Of a stretch of 64,000 bases of DNA, positions 58,473 through 64,000 are shown one piece after another. The position numbers were made by a program, and so were the translations under genes. A model generated the notes under the pieces. It searched no databases and was not told where the DNA came from. It saw nothing but the letters and a program-made list of their open reading frames with translations. Within the stretch, counting starts at the first letter, position 1, and each line of letters begins with the position of its first letter. The DNA is from Desulforamulus aquiferis (GTDB lineage Bacteria > Bacillota > Desulfotomaculia > Desulfotomaculales > Desulfotomaculaceae), in the NCBI GenBank assembly GCA_004143605.1, contig AWVY01000062.1, forward strand, positions 27,815 through 91,814. Direction: 5' to 3'.

Positions 58473-61400
58473 ATGTCAGTTGAAATATCTGGACCTAAGG
58501 GATATGACTTTCAGTACCTGAATTCACTTTTATTTGCGTTAGAATACTTGGATAAAGACGAAGTAGAAATATATGTAGAAAAGAAAAATGGAGAAGATTC
58601 CCAAATCGTTTTCAGTCAAGACGGAATAAAATATATAATTGATATTCAAGTGAAGAATAGAAGTGAGGAGATAGATCTACAAAGTTTTGCCGATTGGATA
58701 AGCCATTTTGAAAACAGAAGCGTAAATTCCAGCCTATTGAATAAGTTGGATAAAGATAATAATAGGTATGCTGTATTTATTTCTGACGCGAGAAGTAAAG
58801 ATGATGTTAGCCTATTTGTTGATGAAGGAATAATTCATACAGAATTAAGTATTGGATTTAATAACGAATACTTAAATAAGATAAAGGGATGCATAAAGAA
58901 TTGCTATTCAGATAATAGCTCTACAAGTATATCTAGAAAAAACTTTTTAGAAAAATTTATAGATAGTATAACAAATAATCATTTTCGAAATATATTGAGA
59001 AAAATAAAATTGAGAGAAAGATACACGGAATCCTACTCGACAGAAAGAATAAAATCCTTATTAAATAAAAAATTCTACATATCTCAAGGTAAAACTGATG
59101 ATGTAATAATTGAGTTGATAGATAAGATAAGACATAGTAGAGGTACTGATATTTCCATTACTACTGAACTAATACATATAATTGATAAACATAGTGGAGA
59201 AATTCTTTTAAATAGAAATGAAAACTATATTAAAAGGATAGAGAGTGAATCATGTGAAAGAATTTTAAGCGCTAATAATATTTTATTACTCACAGGTATA
59301 TCTTTTTGTGGAAAGAGTTACTTAGCAAAAGATATTGCTCAAGAATATCTTGAAAATGGTTATAAAGTTGAGCGAGTGGGTGAACTTTATGGTGATGGGG
59401 GAGCTATTTCATTTATTAGACACAGAGGTATTGAAGATAGATTATTGATTTTAGAAGACCCTTTTGGACAGGTTGAAACGAAAAAAGATGCAATAAACAT
59501 CTTGAATGAAATAAGAAATTTAATACGAGATTCAAGATCAAATAGGAAAATTATTATAACTTCAAGAAAAGATATTCTCCTTGATACAACATCCAAAAAA
59601 ATATAGGTGAATGTTCTATTGATTCACATCGCTGGGTTGATTTAACACTGGGTAGTTCAGAAAAAATGATAGAACTATGGGAAAGCTACTACGGGGATTC
59701 TGTAGAATCAAGAAAACTATGCAATGATGTAACAAAGTGGCTTCAAGAAACTGAGAAAACCTCATCACTTCAACTAGGACATATAGCAAATATTTATAGT
59801 GCTAAGAAAAAGTTGAACGATTTAATAGTATTAGAGCCAGAAGATATAATACGCACTGCCAGGATAGATTCAAATGATTTGGCCGGGATTATTGAGAGAA
59901 GAGGAAGTGCAGCAAGTAAGGTTTTTGTAGCATTAGGATTAAGTTGTAACACATATAAAACTGTTACCTTGAATGATTTAGCTTTTATTTTAAGTAATTG
60001 TGAAGAAAAACCAGGGATATGCAAAGGTGAAAAAGATTATTCGGAATTTACTTTAGGTCAGGACTTAGAAGATATTAAGCATGATAATTACCCTAAATAC
60101 GATTTAGATTATAAATTAAATAGTGAATACAAGAATGAACTTAAGTATTTACAGCAGCATGGATATATACAAATTGATAATGTTAAAAGAATTATGTTTG
60201 TGCATCCAATCTATCATTTTGCTACGCAACTATTATTTAAAAAACAATTTATAGATATTCTAGAACAGCAGGAAGTTATAGAGTTAATTCGAAAGAGTTT
60301 AAGCTCACTCTCGATTAATGCTAACTTGTGTACCCTGACAATGCTTGAAAACTTATATAAAGAAAATCCTGGTAGTGAGTTAAAACAACTAATGTTAATT
60401 GGAATGGAATCTATTTTCCCTTCTGTTAGGGACAAAATTATAATGTTTTTTGACCGAAGAATAAATGATTTAAATGAATCAGAACAAAAAAAGGTTTATT
60501 GAAGTATTAATGTATGGTCCGAGTATTAAAAATGATGGTATTAGTTGGTATGACGGTATGCCTTACTTTAAGGTTTCAGAAAGAAGAAGATTTTCTTATT
60601 TTGATTGGTTACATGATGAAATAAGTAGTGGTGAAATTGACTCATTAGCAAAAAAAATAGCTGATGGGATTGATGTTTCCCCTGAAAAAATGTGGAAGTT
60701 TTTAAAATCTAGAAATAGTAAAGTTTTATCACTAAGTATTTTAGAGAAAGCGTTATCATATGATGAAAGTTTTATACGTGGAAAAGCAATTAGGTTAATC
60801 TTTGAAAATTATGCTTATAAGTTTGAAAAAGTGGATGAATATTTAAATAGTCATGAACACCCTGAAGTTATATATAGTCTATTTAGGGGAGCGCTTAGTT
60901 CATGGCGAAGATATAGTAGTGAATCTAGAAGGCTTATATTAAATTATTTTAAAAATTGCTTAAATATCATGTCTGTGGCTATAAGAACAAAAAAATTCTT
61001 AGAAAACTTTGAAGATGAATATTCTAGAGAAAGTATCAATTGGAGTAAAGTTGAGGAGAAAGATAAAATTGAATTATGGAATGTATGGCACGAGATTTTC
61101 GTAGAATTTCTAAATGAATTTCCTTCTAGATATGTTAGAATGGATGAGCCCCATATGGTAAGAGTCACAGAGCATTCTTTAGAGTATATAAAAAATGAAG
61201 AAAAAGTCATCGATTTGTCTAGGGCATGGTTTAACTGGCTAGATAGATATTTACAGTATAATTTACCACATGATTATGGGATGAGTGTAGCTCAGTATCT
61301 GATGGATGGGACTGGAAATAAAACTGATTCTAGGGAAAATATTTTTCAATTATTGCTTTCAACTAAAAAAACAAGTTTTATTACAACCAACATTAAGGTT

Positions 61401-62207
61401 TTCATTGATTGTTGGAATAATTTGTCTGATAAAGAGAAAAGAATGGTATTAGACTTATATAAATCAACCAGAAAGGATGTAAACTGGGTAAAAGCTGTTT
61501 CTTTAAACACGAAGACCATTCCATATGAAATCCAAGTTGAAATATTAGGTGAAAGTATTGATAATAAGGCTATATCTGATGTGGTTGATATATTAACTAA
61601 AAAAGGTCTTCTGGAACAATGTCTTAATATTCACTGTGGATATCCGCAGCCCTTGTGGTGGAATGGGTATCATCATAACAATTATATATTGTGGGATGCT
61701 GTTATAGTAGAAGTCTTGAGGAGGAATGAATTAAACAAAACATTTTATATTGCTTTACGAGAAGTAATTGATTTGTTGTACAATTATGACGATAGAAGGA
61801 TTGCTAATATTAATGATATATATGAAGAAGATTTATTAAAGAGTCCAGAAAAAAGGAAGTTGGCATTTGAAACTTTGCTAAATGTAACAGTTAATCAAAA
61901 TCAATGTAATAAAGAATTATGGGATTTATTATTTCAATATAGTTCCCAAGAAGAAATAGAATTCTATTTTGATAAGATAGCTAAAGATATTGAGCTAGTT
62001 CAATATTACCAAATTGGCGAAGGAGATATATTTGCACTATTTGATAAGTCAATGATTTTTAAAAAAATTTATCCACGACTAGAAGTTGACAATCTTATAA
62101 AAAGCCTTGTAGAAAGTATGTTCACTTTATATAAAGTGATAAACGATAGTAAGAATACCTTAGAAGGTTTTAAGGATAAAGAACTCAGCTCATCTATCAA
62201 AAAGTGA
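58473..62207 (+). CDS. Candidate defence protein: DUF4297-like nuclease + nSTAND3-type NTPase + long helical domain, two frame changes
   Basis: ATG at 58473 follows GAGGGAGGA with 6-base spacing; a GTG at 58440 is also open. The N-terminus has 'GPKGYDFQYLNSLLFALEYL' and 'KYIIDIQVKNR' (residues about 53-63), the QxK motif of PD-(D/E)XK DUF4297/Cap4-like nucleases. Walker A 'GISFCGKS' (residues about 275-282), Walker B 'RLLILEDPFG' (about 323-332) and sensor 'IIITSRKD' (about 360-367) mark an nSTAND3-type NTPase. The C-terminal 800 or so residues are helical repeats. Frame changes at 59600 (needs one more A in A7) and 60490 (one A fewer) restore about 1245 residues. It overlaps the next gene as ATGA. 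Confidence 0.75.
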
Positions 62208-62473
62208 ATGAAGAAGAAATTTTAAAGAGAAATGATGAGTTGGAAAAGCTTAAGACTAGTTTTATAGTGAGTGCAACCAAGATATATAAGGATAATCCCC
62301 CAAGACTGTTTTTTAGTAACAAATTAGTGGAAGGTGTTATGAAGAAAATGGAGATTACTTCTTTTGAACTAGAAGAATTGATTGAGAAAAATCGCGTCAG
62401 ACTAATAGAAATTACAAGAGATTTAAGACAAAAGTATGATGACCATTATGACTTAATAGATTGGATTAATTAA
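62204..62473 (+). CDS. Small partner gene coupled to the STAND nuclease
   Basis: ATG at 62204 overlaps the previous stop (ATGA), so it should be made in step with the STAND protein. The 89-residue protein is charged and helical: 'EEEILKRNDELEKLKTSFIVSATKIYKDNPPRLFFSNKLVEGVMKKMEITSFELEELIEKNRVRLIEITRDLRQKYDDHYDLIDWIN'. It has no membrane segment or metal motif. I do not recognise a family. An inhibitor, sensor adaptor or assembly factor for the large protein is the natural guess from coupling. Confidence 0.6.
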   Translation: MNEEEILKRNDELEKLKTSFIVSATKIYKDNPPRLFFSNKLVEGVMKKMEITSFELEELIEKNRVRLIEITRDLRQKYDDHYDLIDWIN

Positions 62474-62925
62474 TGCATAGGGATACTTATAAGAATGCTA
62501 TATCGAGCACACCATATAAAAAAACAACAACTTCGGATTATCCATATACCTAGGCTAATTAATTATTGGAATATTTACAGTAAGTTCATAATTTAAGGCG
62601 AAATATTATGGGAGAATATACAAGAGAAGAATTATAAGGAGATCTACAAATTGTTTCTTCAGTTATCAGTATTTGTGGAGGGTACCTCTCAGCAAACACC
62701 GTACCTTTTGTAAGGAATAATTTTGAAACAGGCAGGAATTGTCTTGGAGGTAGATGAGATTGGGTAATTCTGAGCTTATACTATCTAGTATTAAAATATA
62801 GATAGACTGGTAAAATCACATATAAAAAGCCTATCAAAGCCCATGGATTCATGGCTTGAAGAGAGATTGCTTGAGTCTGTTAAATCCTCCTGGTGAACTG
62901 GTTTGAGGAGAAAGGGGCGAGGGCT
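62474..62925 (+). other. Stretch without a clear gene before the methyltransferase
   Basis: Several short broken frames are present but no ORF with a good start and family. One AT-rich segment near 62537-62580 ('TCCATATACCTAGGCTAAT') has an imperfect copy near 63858-63900. Confidence 0.4.
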
Positions 62926-63686
62926 ATGTCAAATATAGAAGAAAACCTTGCAAAGTCACTAACTGCCAAAACAACAGAATTGATTCCGTTCTTGCCATAT
63001 TTATTGCAAGATTTATGGGAGCTTGGTTCAAGTCCAAGAGATATTAAGGAGCTTATAGCAAAACATATTCCAGTATGTGAGGAAACAAAGGTTCTAGACC
63101 TCGCTTGCGGAAAAGGGGCAGTAAGCATTCAATTAACCAGAACATTTGGCTGTAAAGTTAAGGGAATAGATATTTTTAAAGAGTTTATAGCTTACGCAAA
63201 GAGTAAGGCTGAAGAATACTCTGTAGAGAAGATATGCGAGTTTATTGTTGAAGACATTAATCAATCTGTAAGGGTTGAAAGAGATTATGACATTGTTATT
63301 CTTGGTGCTGTGGGAGATGTGCTAGGAAATTCAATTGAAACAATACTAAAACTTAAAAGTACAATTAAAAAGAGAGGATACATAATTATTGATGATGCCT
63401 ATAGTGGTGAGGGTTCTGAAGAAAGGTACCCTTCAAAGAAGCAATGGCATCAAGTCTTTCAGCAGACAGGAGTTAAGCTATTGCTGAGAAGGCAATTAAT
63501 GATTTTGAACTGGTTAAAATTAATAGAATAAATCAAGCCCATATTGTTAGGCGAGCCAATGAATTAAAGATACTTTATCCTGAGCAAATGAACATTTTTG
63601 AAGGATACATAAGAAGTCAACAGGCTGAATGTGAAGAGTTGGAAAGTGAAATTACAGGAGTCACTTGGCTCTTGCAGGTTATTTAG
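62926..63686 (+). CDS. Class I SAM-dependent methyltransferase, one frame change
   Basis: ATG at 62926 follows AGGGGCGAGG; the GTG at 62893 has no good ribosome site. The protein reads 'VLDLACGKGAVSIQLTRTFGCKVKGIDIFKEFIAYAKSKA' (motif I with DLACGKG), 'DIVILGAVGDVLGN' and 'IKKRGYIIIDDAYSG'. The frame stops at 63531, but from about 63477 the next frame continues 'AIAEKAINDFELVKINRINQAHIVRRANELKILYPEQMNIFEGYIRSQQAECEELESEITGVTWLLQVI' to 63686. Fused length is about 253. The substrate is unknown. Confidence 0.8.
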
Positions 63687-64000
63687 GCGTGTCAAGGGGA
63701 CGGAGTTATTGGCAACACAGTAAACTACCCGCTGATTCTTGGAACAGGAGATCAATCTGATATGCACCAAAATGAGAACCTTACTTAGCTTTACCAACTA
63801 AGGTTTTATTTGCAGATACGGTGAACGTACCATAAGTGGGTTTATAATAACTTTACATAATCCATATACCTATTAGGCTAATAATGGGAAGTATAGAATA
63901 GGATTTTGTAGATATAGCAATAATGCTGAGCTAGGGTAACAACAGATTTGGCGAACAGTACGCAGTTCAGTCAAATGCTCATTATTAGCGGTAACATATA
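63687..64000 (+). other. Right-edge noncoding stretch
   Basis: No gene is supported. It contains the second, diverged copy of the 'ATCCATATACCTA(TTA)GGCTAAT' segment near 63858. Confidence 0.4.

Noticed and set aside
59585-59606. A7 tract in the STAND gene as a phase-variation switch
   Set aside because: A tract of seven is short for phase variation and the same type of indel occurs in many unrelated genes in this window, so error is more likely.

Overview
The window looks like chromosome of an anaerobic, probably spore-forming Clostridia bacterium of the Peptococcaceae/Desulfotomaculum kind. The signs are a DVU_1551-1558-type maturation cluster for a molybdenum or tungsten oxidoreductase, three Moco/Tuco-family riboswitches, a tungstate-binding lipoprotein, a hybrid-cluster protein with the strict-anaerobe cysteine spacing, CarD, a YjcZ-like small protein and LarB/LarC. 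The taxon is inferred from gene content only.

Layout. (1) About 0-7.3 kb, plus strand: a tightly overlapping operon with a partial oxidoreductase end, a CxxC redox protein, methyltransferase TrsM, a C-GCAxxG-C-C protein, radical SAM TrsS, an AMP-dependent CoA ligase, an XdhC-like factor, an NTP transferase-HD fusion and a histidine phosphatase. (2) 7.4-10.5 kb: a metal-cofactor sensing block with two tandem Moco-type riboswitches before an unknown ORF, and on the minus strand a third one before tupA plus an HTH/periplasmic-binding-fold one-component regulator. (3) 10.6-13.9 kb, minus strand: a MoxR-DUF58-DUF4129 operon. (4) 14.0-36.1 kb: an XRE repressor, a sigma-like regulator and a contractile tail cluster (sheath, tube, frameshifted chaperone, short tape measure, LysM, gpD-like, DUF2577, DUF2634, baseplate J, DUF2313, fibres, XkdX, two holins, amidase) with no capsid, portal, terminase or integrase. 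This is best read as an R-type tailocin or PBSX/diffocin-like particle. A second diverged baseplate-J/DUF2313/fibre module follows the second holin. (5) 36.2-42.4 kb: carD, csp, hcp, TraB, an RsiV-like lipoprotein, a Ca2+/cation antiporter and a YjcZ-like peptide. (6) 42.5-58.0 kb: a drug-resistance and stress region with an Lsa/CplR-type ABC-F under an attenuator, TetR-HlyD-MFS efflux, VOC, GNAT, an Msr-type ABC-F under a macrolide-type leader peptide, larC-larB, an AraC regulator and a rifamycin phosphotransferase. (7) 58.4-62.5 kb: an AT-rich insertion coding a very large nuclease-STAND NTPase with a translationally coupled small partner, a candidate anti-phage defence system; a methyltransferase gene follows.

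A strong caveat: around 50 genes or gene joints show single-base frame changes in families whose two halves join perfectly, several of them at A-homopolymers. Most are probably sequencing or assembly indels, not pseudogenes, so I give reconstructed gene spans and name the frame changes. One frame change is different: the tail chaperone has a canonical A_AAA_AAC slippery site with a downstream hairpin and looks like a real programmed -1 frameshift.
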